Positions 1 through 8,662 of a stretch of DNA of 33,321 nt are shown here, piece by piece (position 1 is the first letter of the stretch; each line of letters starts with the position of its first letter). Location of the stretch: assembly GCA_938005265.1 (NCBI GenBank), contig CALLOA010000119.1, positions 1 through 33,321 on the forward strand. The letters run 5' to 3'. Below the pieces are notes generated by a model. It was given only the letters and a program-made list of their open reading frames with translations. It had not been told where the DNA came from and searched no databases. The DNA is from an uncultured Granulosicoccaceae bacterium. GTDB lineage: Bacteria > Pseudomonadota > Gammaproteobacteria > Granulosicoccales > Granulosicoccaceae. The position numbers and the translations under genes are program-made.

Positions 1-1017
<1,017 letters not shown>

Positions 1018-1068
1018 TTAAGGTTTCAGGCTTGTTGCCAAGCGCACGATACTCGTTGCCGGAAGTGA

Positions 1069-2337
1069 TTAAACGTCGAACAGAATCTTCGCTGGATCTT
1101 CGATCAGTTCCTTAATCGTCTTCAGAAAAGTGACCGCACCTTTGCCATCAATGATGCGATGGTCGTATGAAAGTGCCAGATACATCATTGGACGGATAAC
1201 AATTTCCCCATCAACAACGACCGGGCGTTGCTGGATACTATGCATACCGAGTATCGCACTCTGTGGCGGATTCAGAATCGGGGTCGACAACAATGAGCCA
1301 AAAACACCTCCATTGGAAATCGTGAAGGTGCCTCCAGTCATGTCTTCGAGCGCCAGCTTTCCATCTCGCGCCTGCTCGGCGAAACCGTTCAAGGTGGATT
1401 CCATCTCTGCCAGAGACATATATTCGGTATTTCTCAATACGGGCACCACCAGCCCGCGATCAGACGATACTGCAACACCTATGTCACAGTAGCCATGATA
1501 AACAACATCTTCGCCGTCAATTGATGCGTTGACATCCGGAAAACGTTTCAGCGCTTCAGTGGCAGCTTTCATGAAAATTGACATAAAGCCGAGTTTCACA
1601 CCATGGGCCTTCTGGAAATCTTCCTTGAGCTTTGAACGCAGCTCCATAAAGGCCTGCATGTCTACCTCGTTAAACGTAGTCAGCATTGCTGTAGATTGCG
1701 TAGCATGCAGTAAGCGCTCGGCAATCCGTGCCCGCAGCCGTGTCATGGGTACACGCCGTTCCGGCCTGTCATCATCACCCAGAGGCATTGCCGCGGCTGT
1801 AGCGGTTGCTGAACCATCACTAGCGGCTGATGCAGTTGTTGCCGGAGCACCAGCAGCCGCACCTGCAGCAACACCGCCTGACACTGCAACTGACGCTGTG
1901 GCCGAACTGACATGTCTTTCAACATCTTCGGGCATAATACGGCCATTGTTGCCCGTGCCCTTGACATCACTGGCTTGCAGACCATGCTCACTTAATAATC
2001 TGCGCACAGCCGGACTGGTTTGTCCCGCTTCTCCCTCTGTATCGTGACCAACAGCCCCAGCCGGCGCCGGTTCTGCCGTTGATGGAGCTGCAGCTGCACT
2101 ACCAGCTTCTATCTTGCCGATCACCTGATTAGCCACAACGGTGGCCCCGGCATCTTGCAAAATCTCACCCATCACACCGCTTTCAGAAGCAGGAACCTCA
2201 AGAACCACTTTATCGGTCTCGATATCTACCAGCACATCATCACGGCTTATCGCATCACCGGGCTGTTTATGCCAGGTTACAATCAATGCATCAGCAACTG
2301 ATTCAGGCAGTGTGGGGACTTTGATTTCAACACTCAT
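1069..2337 (-). CDS. sucB: Dihydrolipoyllysine succinyltransferase, E2 of 2-oxoglutarate dehydrogenase
   Basis: This 422-residue protein transfers succinyl groups from E1 to CoA and forms the core of the complex. It has a single lipoyl domain with lipoylated K43 ([11 protein letters not shown]). An Ala/Pro-rich linker leads to a peripheral-subunit binding domain at about residues 107-143 ([14 protein letters not shown]). A second Ala/Gly/Thr-rich linker (about 144-187) precedes the CAT acyltransferase domain, with catalytic H393 and D397 in [10 protein letters not shown] chose ATG 2337. A TTG four codons upstream is in frame, but it overlaps the GGA ribosome-binding site and [10 protein letters not shown] is the family's usual N-terminus. 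The gene lies between sucA and lpdA, as expected for one transcription unit. Confidence 0.96.
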   Translation of the reverse strand: MSVEIKVPTLPESVADALIVTWHKQPGDAISRDDVLVDIETDKVVLEVPASESGVMGEILQDAGATVVANQVIGKIEAGSAAAAPSTAEPAPAGAVGHDTEGEAGQTSPAVRRLLSEHGLQASDVKGTGNNGRIMPEDVERHVSSATASVAVSGGVAAGAAAGAPATTASAASDGSATATAAAMPLGDDDRPERRVPMTRLRARIAERLLHATQSTAMLTTFNEVDMQAFMELRSKLKEDFQKAHGVKLGFMSIFMKAATEALKRFPDVNASIDGEDVVYHGYCDIGVAVSSDRGLVVPVLRNTEYMSLAEMESTLNGFAEQARDGKLALEDMTGGTFTISNGGVFGSLLSTPILNPPQSAILGMHSIQQRPVVVDGEIVIRPMMYLALSYDHRIIDGKGAVTFLKTIKELIEDPAKILFDV

Positions 2338-2350
2338 GTCTTTATCCAAA

Positions 2351-2388
2351 CCGGTTTGTTAGTTAGTGCCCGGTATGTTAGTTAGTTC
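2351..2388. repeat. Two tandem 19-bp units in the sucA-sucB gap
   Basis: Units 2351-2369 and 2370-2388 share 17 of 19 bases and each contains TGTTAGTTAGT. They fill the untranslated gap between the sucA stop and the sucB ribosome-binding site. Nothing in them resembles a known operator. They look like a slippage duplication, though an effect on sucB translation is possible. Confidence 0.8.
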
Positions 2389-2425
2389 GCTTGGATTAGG
2401 TAGTGGTAGCCTTAATGACTACCGG

Positions 2426-5272
2426 CTAACGATTCGGTAGTTGGCTGTTTTCAACCAACCCCAACGCTTCTTCAACCAGCTTCTTCTGTTGCAGCTGGTG
2501 TTCATTAGCATAACCGACAGCCGGTGATGCTGACGGTGGCCGGCCACTGAACTCGACCGGGAAGCCGGCTGAAAAGCACCGTTCAATGCGATGCCTGTTA
2601 GCTCTCCAGGCACCTTGATTTCTTGGCTCTTCCTGACACCACACTACAGAACTGGCATGTTTGTAAGGTGCCAGCACCTGCTTCATTTCATCATATGGAA
2701 ACGGATAAAGCTGTTCCATACGAATGATCGCAACATTTTTCAATTCAGCAGCACTACGCCGCTCAATCAGGTCGTAGTAGACCTTGCCACTACACAGCAC
2801 AACACGTTCAACGTCAGCTGCATTCAAATCGTCAGCTTCGTCAATAACTGGCAGGAAAGAACCATCAGCCAGATCTTCCAGTGTCGAAACCGCCAAGCGG
2901 TGCCGCAGCAGACTCTTTGGCGACATTACAATCAGAGGACGCCGCATCGGGCGCAGCACTTGCCTGCGAAGCATGTGATAGGCCTGCGCTGGTGTACTGG
3001 GTACAACAATCTGCATGTTGTCTTCAGCACACAGCTGCATAAATCTTTCAAGACGCGCAGACGAGTGTTCCGGCCCCATACCTTCATAGCCATGCGGCAA
3101 TAATAAGGTGATGCCGCACAAACGACCCCATTTGGTTTCACCAGAGCTTATAAACTGGTCGATCACAACTTGCGCACCATTGGCAAAATCACCAAACTGG
3201 CCTTCCCATATAACAAGTGAATTCGGGTCAGCTGTTGCGTAGCCATACTCGAATGCCAGCACTGCCTCTTCGGACAGAACGGAGTCGATCACCAGAAAAT
3301 TGGCTTTTTCATCACCTAATTGCCGCAACGGCACATAGGCTTCACGTTTGGTCTGGTTGTGCAGTACAGAGTGTCGATGTGAAAATGTACCGCGGCCGCA
3401 ATCCTGGCCCGACAAGCGTACCGGATGACCGGCATCAACCAGTGTGGCGTAAGCCAAGGTTTCAGCATAACCCCAATCCAACGGCAAACTACCGGCAGTC
3501 ATCTTGCGTCGGTCTTCTATGATCTTGTTGACCCGCGCCTGCAGTGCCAGGCCGTCTGGCAAGGTTGTTAAACGGGTCGCCAGTTCTTGCAGTTTTTTTA
3601 TCGGTACGCGGGTCTCATAGGGTTGGCGCCAGTCCAGGTTGCTGTACTGGTTCCAGTCAATTTGCAAGGCATAAGTATCATTCAGCCCTTCAACAATATC
3701 CGGCGCAACACCTTTGCCATCGTCCAGCGCCTGGCGATACTCATCGACCATCCGATCAGCCTCCCCTGGCTCGAGCACTCCAGCCGCAGTTAATTTGTCC
3801 GCATATATTTTCCGCGTTGTTGGCAGTGATTTGATGATCTTGTACATCAATGGCTGCGTCATTGATGGCTCGTCGGTTTCGTTATGGCCATGACGGCGAT
3901 AACACACCATGTCAATCACAACATCCTTGTGAAACTGCATACGAAAATCAAACGCAAGCTGCGTGACGAACAGTACAGCTTCCGGATCATCGCCATTCAC
4001 ATGAAAAATAGGCGCCCCTATCATCTTCGCAACATCAGATGCGTATTCCGTAGAACGCGCGTCTTCAGCATTACTGGTGGTGAAACCGATTTGATTGTTG
4101 ATGATGATATGAATGGTGCCTTTGGTAGAAAAGCCACGTGAGTCCGCCATATTGAACGTTTCCATGACGACACCCTGACCAGCAAAGGCTGCATCGCCAT
4201 GAATGGCAACAGGCACAACTGTTTTACCCTCTTTGTCGCCATAACGATCCTGGCGAGAGCGTACCGAGCCTTCAACAACCGGCGAGACAATTTCCAGGTG
4301 CGAGGGATTGAATGCCAATGACAAATGCATCTGGCCGTCTTCGTTTTTAACGTCTGAAGAAAAACCCTGATGGTATTTAACATCACCGGACGATAGTGAA
4401 GGATCGTGTTTACCTTCAAATTCGGAAAACAATTCTCCCGGATTCTTGCCAAGTATGTTAACCAGCACATTCAGCCGGCCACGGTGCGCCATACCGATGA
4501 CCATGTCTTTAACGCCGCGGGAGACGCCACGCCGGACAAGCTCACCCATGACAACGATCAGACTTTCCCCGCCTTCCAGCGAAAAACGCTTCTGCCCCAT
4601 GTAACGAGAATGCAGGTGACGTTCCATACTTTCTGCCGCATTAACCCTGTCCATAATCCAGCGTTGAGTCGCTGGCTCAAGTTCAGGGTGAGACGCGACA
4701 CTTTCAATCCGGTGCTGTAACCAGTCTTTCTGAGTTGTATGGTCCACATACATAAACTCATAACCGATCGTGTCGCAGTAACAACGCTCAAGGTGAGCAA
4801 TGATGTCTCGCAGACTGGCCTGCTCGATTCCCTCTAACGAGGGGGTCTGGAATACGGTATCAAGATCTGCCTCGGATAAACCGTTTTCATGCAGTTGAAT
4901 TTCCCTGACCACGGTCGCACGCGGCCTGCCCAAAGGGTCCAGGCTTGCGTGCTGATGGCCACGCACCCGGTACGAGTTAATGAGCTGCGTTACATATATT
5001 TGTTTCAGATCAAGCGATGAATTAGCGTCAGCGGCATTGCGGTTTGGACGCCTGCCGCCACGCCGGGTCAGCTGATAGAAATGTTCACGGATTTCAGAGT
5101 GCGGAATATCTCTCGCGGTATTATTGACCATAGGCAACCGCTCGAAATAGTTGCGCCACGATTCAGCGACAGAATTCGGATCACGCAGATAATCTTCGTA
5201 TGCCTGCTCGAGATACGGGGAATTCGCTCCTGCAAGCATCGACGTGTCCTGCAGGGCTTTCATATCACTCAT
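2426..5272 (-). CDS. sucA: 2-oxoglutarate dehydrogenase E1 component
   Basis: This 948-residue thiamine-diphosphate enzyme decarboxylates 2-oxoglutarate and succinylates the lipoyl arm of SucB. The N-terminal segment YLEQAYEDYLRDP (from about residue 20) is the usual binding region for E2/E3. The HASLDPLGRP motif lies near residue 108. Active-site blocks typical of E1o are GMAHRGRLNVL (260-270), HGDAAFAGQG (358-367) and INNQIGFTTS (391-400). The length is normal for the family (about 930-950). The start MSDMKALQDTSML fits family N-termini. It is followed by sucB 88 bp downstream and preceded by the IDH-like gene 57 bp upstream, so the three are very likely co-transcribed. Confidence 0.97.
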   Translation of the reverse strand: MSDMKALQDTSMLAGANSPYLEQAYEDYLRDPNSVAESWRNYFERLPMVNNTARDIPHSEIREHFYQLTRRGGRRPNRNAADANSSLDLKQIYVTQLINSYRVRGHQHASLDPLGRPRATVVREIQLHENGLSEADLDTVFQTPSLEGIEQASLRDIIAHLERCYCDTIGYEFMYVDHTTQKDWLQHRIESVASHPELEPATQRWIMDRVNAAESMERHLHSRYMGQKRFSLEGGESLIVVMGELVRRGVSRGVKDMVIGMAHRGRLNVLVNILGKNPGELFSEFEGKHDPSLSSGDVKYHQGFSSDVKNEDGQMHLSLAFNPSHLEIVSPVVEGSVRSRQDRYGDKEGKTVVPVAIHGDAAFAGQGVVMETFNMADSRGFSTKGTIHIIINNQIGFTTSNAEDARSTEYASDVAKMIGAPIFHVNGDDPEAVLFVTQLAFDFRMQFHKDVVIDMVCYRRHGHNETDEPSMTQPLMYKIIKSLPTTRKIYADKLTAAGVLEPGEADRMVDEYRQALDDGKGVAPDIVEGLNDTYALQIDWNQYSNLDWRQPYETRVPIKKLQELATRLTTLPDGLALQARVNKIIEDRRKMTAGSLPLDWGYAETLAYATLVDAGHPVRLSGQDCGRGTFSHRHSVLHNQTKREAYVPLRQLGDEKANFLVIDSVLSEEAVLAFEYGYATADPNSLVIWEGQFGDFANGAQVVIDQFISSGETKWGRLCGITLLLPHGYEGMGPEHSSARLERFMQLCAEDNMQIVVPSTPAQAYHMLRRQVLRPMRRPLIVMSPKSLLRHRLAVSTLEDLADGSFLPVIDEADDLNAADVERVVLCSGKVYYDLIERRSAAELKNVAIIRMEQLYPFPYDEMKQVLAPYKHASSVVWCQEEPRNQGAWRANRHRIERCFSAGFPVEFSGRPPSASPAVGYANEHQLQQKKLVEEALGLVENSQLPNR

Positions 5273-5329
5273 TATTTATCTCTGTATGTCTCTCATTAGA
5301 ACCGCTTTGGTCACGGCCGCTTATATGCC

Positions 5330-6367
5330 CTACAGATGAGCTCCAAGCCCATCAATAACTACCTGGGTGAATTCGTCAGTATTCAATTTGCCACCTAAAT
5401 CACGTGTTGACTTACCGGTCTCGATGGCTTGCAGCAAGCTCAAACGCAAGGCATGGCCGAGATCGTACCGATCAACATGATCAAGCAGCATGCCAAATGC
5501 CAGTAAAACAGCTGCCGGGTTACAGATATTCTTACCGGCAATATCCGGCGCTGTGCCCCCCGCCGGGTCAAACATGGCAATGTCGACGTTGTCATTCGCA
5601 TCAAAGGAATAATTTCCGCTGGCACCGGTTCCAAGGCTGCCGACCAGACCAGAGGCCATATCGGACAGGAAATCGCCGTACTCATTGAGCACTAACACCA
5701 CCTCAAAGGCATCGGGGTTGAGAATAATTTTTGCCAGTAGCGCATCAAACAACTCGACATTATGCTCAACATCCGGGAATTCTTTTGCCACTTCAGCCAC
5801 TACCGACTCAAACAGGCCATCCGTAACTCGCTGAATCGTGTGTTTTGATGACGAGGTCATACTGTAGTGGCCATCGCCATAGCGCTTACCCTTGCGCTTG
5901 GCCAGCTCAAATGCAAATTTCGCCGCCTGAGCACAGGGGTCACGTTCAACCATGCGCAGCGAAACCGCAGCATGTTTGCCTATCAATTGTCCTGGATCAT
6001 CATAAGTGCCGCCAGTCGCGATTCTGACGATGTGCAAGTTAACGTTTTCCTTGAAATTACTGTGAATGCCCTTGATCGATATGGCAGGCCGATAGATGAC
6101 ACTGAAATTGCAACGACGTCGTATCAATGCATTGGGGCTGCGCTTGTTAGTAACAGTTGGATACTTAAGGGCCAGCTTGGTTTCGCGCATCGACTCTTCA
6201 GCCGCATCAATTGCCTCATCACCAAGCCGCTCTCTTGTCTCCAGTGACCAATCGATAGAACGAAAATCAAATTCTACCGGTAACGATTCGGCTATAGCGT
6301 GGACCGATCCGGCCAGCTCAGGCCCGATTCCATCACCCTCCAGTTCTGTAATTACTATTTTGCTCAT
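5330..6367 (-). CDS. Divergent NAD-type isocitrate/isopropylmalate dehydrogenase family enzyme
   Basis: This 345-residue protein belongs to the beta-decarboxylating dehydrogenase family (PF00180) and, from its place directly before sucA, is probably the isocitrate dehydrogenase that supplies 2-oxoglutarate. Substrate and metal residues can be matched to E. coli Icd: S77, N79 and R83 in KRSPNALIRR, R93, R115, Y122, K175, D208, D232 and D236. The cofactor loop reads GGTAPDIAGK (270-279). Its Asp-Ile pair is what NAD enzymes have, but the normally invariant His of HGTAPD is Gly. The usual NTEG and LDLYANVRP blocks are replaced by ATGG and CNFSVIYRP. The start ATG has GGAG 10 bp upstream. Homoisocitrate, isopropylmalate or tartrate activity cannot be excluded from sequence alone. 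Confidence 0.8.
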   Translation of the reverse strand: MSKIVITELEGDGIGPELAGSVHAIAESLPVEFDFRSIDWSLETRERLGDEAIDAAEESMRETKLALKYPTVTNKRSPNALIRRRCNFSVIYRPAISIKGIHSNFKENVNLHIVRIATGGTYDDPGQLIGKHAAVSLRMVERDPCAQAAKFAFELAKRKGKRYGDGHYSMTSSSKHTIQRVTDGLFESVVAEVAKEFPDVEHNVELFDALLAKIILNPDAFEVVLVLNEYGDFLSDMASGLVGSLGTGASGNYSFDANDNVDIAMFDPAGGTAPDIAGKNICNPAAVLLAFGMLLDHVDRYDLGHALRLSLLQAIETGKSTRDLGGKLNTDEFTQVVIDGLGAHL

Positions 6368-6385
6368 AAATCACATGCTCCAGTG

Positions 6386-6400
6386 AAGTGACAGTCACCT
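6386..6400. promoter_or_regulatory. 15-bp near-palindrome upstream of the TCA operon
   Basis: AAGTGACAGTCACCT is an inverted repeat (GTGAC/GTCAC around one base) about 19 bp before the start of the IDH-like gene. It lies in the 112-bp gap that must hold the operon promoter if transcription starts there. It could be an operator, or a hairpin in the 5' leader. No regulator is identified. Confidence 0.3.
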
Positions 6401-6479
6401 GATAAATTGGTTTCCGGTGACGTACAGGCGATGATTAAAGCCATTTGATAAAAAATATATCCGGTGATTTCTGCAGGAG

Positions 6480-7136
6480 TCAGTCCGTGATCTTCCAGCG
6501 TTCCGGGTGCGCCCAGTATTTGGAATTCAACCAACCAGGCACGGATTTATAGTCACGTAGAGTATAGCGATAAAGCCGTTTGTTCCCTGCGGCTTCGCGG
6601 CTTATATCCACATAGCCGAGCGAAAAAAAGTCCTTTCGGCCAAGACTTTGCAAAGAGCCATCCTCTGCAGTCGAGACCTCTGCCGTGACAGATGCATAGA
6701 CCGCACCACGGACTCGATCCCGAAATACTGCCAGCAAACGCAGAGCGAGTGCCCGGCTGGCAGCTTCAGTTTGCCGGGACAATCCACCAATCGCGCGGGC
6801 CAGCAGCAGCGGGTCGGCAATATACACCAGATCCACATTGCATAGTTCAGAAAACAGTCGAGGCAGGTCCGCTATTGTGTTGGTAGAAGGAGTGTCGGGG
6901 CTAGGAGCCACTGCCGTGGTGGCACAATCGAACCGGGATGGCGAATCAATTTGCTGCATCTGCAGCTGGTCGCGCTCGCTCACCGGCATTTGCGAAACCA
7001 GTGTTGCAAAGGCTGTTTGTAAACGATTGTCAGCATCGTACAGCAACATCCGTGACGGCCGTTGGGCAAGCATGCTTGCGGCCAGCCACATAGCACTTTC
7101 ATCACGCAGTGGATCAGCCGGGATGTTTGGCGGCAT
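6480..7136 (-). CDS. DUF6231-like protein of unknown function
   Basis: This predicted 218-residue soluble protein has an N-terminal part resembling a nucleotide/SAM-fold start (SRMLLYDADNRLQTAF). Its most conserved-looking part is the C-terminus (RLYRYTLRDYKSVPGWLN followed by YWAHPERW), which I recall from DUF6231 proteins encoded next to DUF1244 genes in Pseudomonas-like bacteria. That family name is from memory and is not verified. ATG 7136 overlaps the end of the DUF1244 gene by 23 bp, implying translational coupling. The reading frame stays open a further 44 codons upstream, but that part is Lys/Arg-rich and only the shadow of the upstream gene. The middle has VDLVYIADPLLLARAIGGL. No catalytic motif is recognised. 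Confidence 0.75.
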   Translation of the reverse strand: MPPNIPADPLRDESAMWLAASMLAQRPSRMLLYDADNRLQTAFATLVSQMPVSERDQLQMQQIDSPSRFDCATTAVAPSPDTPSTNTIADLPRLFSELCNVDLVYIADPLLLARAIGGLSRQTEAASRALALRLLAVFRDRVRGAVYASVTAEVSTAEDGSLQSLGRKDFFSLGYVDISREAAGNKRLYRYTLRDYKSVPGWLNSKYWAHPERWKITD

Positions 7137-7407
7137 ACTCTGCTTTTTGTGCTTCTGTCGCTTCTTTCTGATGCATTTCCTTCCATTCCGGATAAGGCAT
7201 ACCGTAGACAATTTCCCTGGCTTCTTCGTAGGAAATGGCGAGACCTTTCTCATCCGCAGCCGACGCATACCACTTCGAAAGACAATTTCGGCAAAATCCG
7301 GAAAGATTCATTAAATCGATATTCTGTACATCAGTACGCTCGCGCAAATGCGCAACCAGCGTGCGGAAGGCCGCAGCTTCCAATTCGGTTCGGGTATTAC
7401 TATCCAT
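7114..7407 (-). CDS. DUF1244 family small protein
   Basis: This 97-residue cytoplasmic protein of unknown function has the family's two signature blocks, GFCRNCLSKWY (residues 37-47) with paired cysteines, and YGMPYPEWK. I chose ATG 7407 because GAGG lies 9 bp upstream. A GTG five codons earlier is in frame but overlaps that ribosome-binding site. The gene is the first of a two-gene unit with the DUF6231-like gene, overlapping by 23 bp, and is divergent from the DUF3301 gene. The Cys pair might bind metal, but this is inference only. Confidence 0.88.
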   Translation of the reverse strand: MDSNTRTELEAAAFRTLVAHLRERTDVQNIDLMNLSGFCRNCLSKWYASAADEKGLAISYEEAREIVYGMPYPEWKEMHQKEATEAQKAEYAAKHPG

Positions 7408-7545
7408 CAATGGCTGCCTCACAGCTTCGGGGTGACGTTAAGTTATCGGTTCTGCACCGCTCATTCTATTATAATATTGCCTGTATCTGTTGCGACGCTC
7501 CAAGAGCAGTCGCAGCCCGCCACAGCGTACGCGGCGCTATCGAGC

Positions 7546-7569
7546 CGCTGTGGAAGTCGCTGTGGAAGT
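7546..7569. repeat. Perfect 12-bp tandem duplication in a divergent intergenic region
   Basis: CGCTGTGGAAGT occurs twice back to back, in the gap between the divergent DUF1244 and DUF3301 genes. It is followed by a small hairpin (ACTGG/CCAGT, 7588-7604) just upstream of the DUF3301 coding region. Function unknown. Confidence 0.8.
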
Positions 7570-7637
7570 GTAACTAATGTGCTTGTAACTGGTGTGAAGC
7601 CAGTCACCTAACGTGCGAGAACAAGGCCATACCAAGT

Positions 7638-7994
7638 CTGACACAATTCTGGCTGCTAATCGCAGCGTTCTCGGCAGCTGCTCTCTGGTGGAGCAGCATG
7701 AAAGCGCGTGAAATTGCTATCCAGCACGCTCGCCGCGCCTGCAAAAAGCACGAGTTGCAGTTTCTGGATCAAACTGTGGCATTGCGTCGAATGCGTCCCC
7801 GTAGAGATTCTCATGGCAATCCCTGCTGGCAGCGAGATTATGCCTTTGAATATACGTCTACAACCAATGATACAGATGGCGCCACCGTCAGCTACCGGGA
7901 TCATGGCAGTATCAGTATGCAGGGCTTTCGGGTGAAAGCCGTAGACCTGCCCTTTGTGCGAGACATCGAAGGTAACCGAGTTTATTTTCAATGA
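7638..7994 (+). CDS. DUF3301 membrane-anchored protein, probable CTG start
   Basis: This small inner-membrane protein of unknown function would be 118 residues. The family has one N-terminal transmembrane helix ending in W-W-x-S, then a conserved block. Both are here: FWLLIAAFSAAALWWSS, then KAREIAIQHARRACKKH, LDQTVALRRMRPRRD and YRDHGSISMQGFRVKAVDLP. The helix is encoded upstream of the first ATG (7698). Between the in-frame stop at 7575 and 7698 there is no ATG, GTG or TTG. CTG at 7638 gives exactly the family's N-terminus, with AAGG 11 bp before it. ATA 7629 and ACG 7611 are the other possibilities. The protein identity is good; the start codon is inference. Confidence 0.82.
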   Translation: MTQFWLLIAAFSAAALWWSSMKAREIAIQHARRACKKHELQFLDQTVALRRMRPRRDSHGNPCWQRDYAFEYTSTTNDTDGATVSYRDHGSISMQGFRVKAVDLPFVRDIEGNRVYFQ

Positions 7995-8080
7995 CATCCG
8001 GCGCTCAGCTATGATTTTACTGTCGCTGGGCGCTAGAATACCCATTTTCCGGTTCGTTTAACCCTTTCCAGATTATTGCC

Positions 8081-8575
8081 ATGAGTTCTCCATGCCCCTG
8101 CGGGTCACAAAAAAGTGCTATCGAGTGTTGCCAGAAGATTATTGGGGGGCTCGAAAGTGCAAGTACCGCAGAGCAATTGATGCGCGCCCGGTACTCAGCC
8201 CACGCTGAAGCCAATATCGATTTTATTGTGCGCTCTCACCACCCCGTGACACGCAGTGAAATAGACCAGGAAACCACGCAACGATGGGCAGCAGAATCTG
8301 ATTGGCTGGGCCTGGAGATTCGCAACGTGGAGGATGGGCAGGCAGATGACGAATCTGGCAGCGTGGAATTTGTTGCCCGTTACCGCGATGGCCAGGGGCG
8401 GCGACACGAACATTTTGAAATTGCCCTGTTTGAGAAACTTGATGGCGAATGGTATTTCCGGGATGCTGAAATGCCGAAAGTTACACAATTCAAGCGTAGC
8501 GGCCCAAAACAGGGCCGTAATGACCCCTGTGCATGCGGCAGTGGGAAAAAATATAAAAAATGCTGCGCTGTTTGA
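8081..8575 (+). CDS. ychJ: YchJ family protein with two SEC-C zinc motifs
   Basis: This 164-residue cytoplasmic protein belongs to the UPF0225/YchJ family. The N-terminal SEC-C-type motif [13 protein letters not shown] (from residue 5) and the C-terminal one [13 protein letters not shown] (from residue 150) both have the Cys pattern that binds zinc in SecA tails. The middle domain (about 29-125) is NTF2-like, with [17 protein letters not shown] and [16 protein letters not shown]. The biochemical role is not established. It is followed after 87 bp by fadD on the same strand. Confidence 0.92.
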   Translation: MSSPCPCGSQKSAIECCQKIIGGLESASTAEQLMRARYSAHAEANIDFIVRSHHPVTRSEIDQETTQRWAAESDWLGLEIRNVEDGQADDESGSVEFVARYRDGQGRRHEHFEIALFEKLDGEWYFRDAEMPKVTQFKRSGPKQGRNDPCACGSGKKYKKCCAV

Positions 8576-8587
8576 TTGCTTAAGCAA
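8576..8587. promoter_or_regulatory. Perfect 12-bp palindrome between ychJ and fadD
   Basis: TTGCTTAAGCAA is self-complementary and lies over the ychJ stop codon, about 75 bp before fadD. It does not match the FadR or PsrA consensus as I know them. It could be an operator for fadD or chance. Confidence 0.2.
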
Positions 8588-8662
8588 ATTCTATCGCTCG
8601 GCAGCACGCCGACTATTCAAAGGCACTGGCTTTTGCGGCACTGCCGGGGAGACTAAAAGCTC

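Noticed and set aside
1529..2047. 172-residue plus-strand open frame over sucB
   Set aside because: Shadow of the Ala-rich linkers of sucB in another frame; low-complexity translation.
7656..8045. Minus-strand open frame of 129 residues over the DUF3301 gene
   Set aside because: It is antisense to a recognisable family protein and has no family-like content itself.
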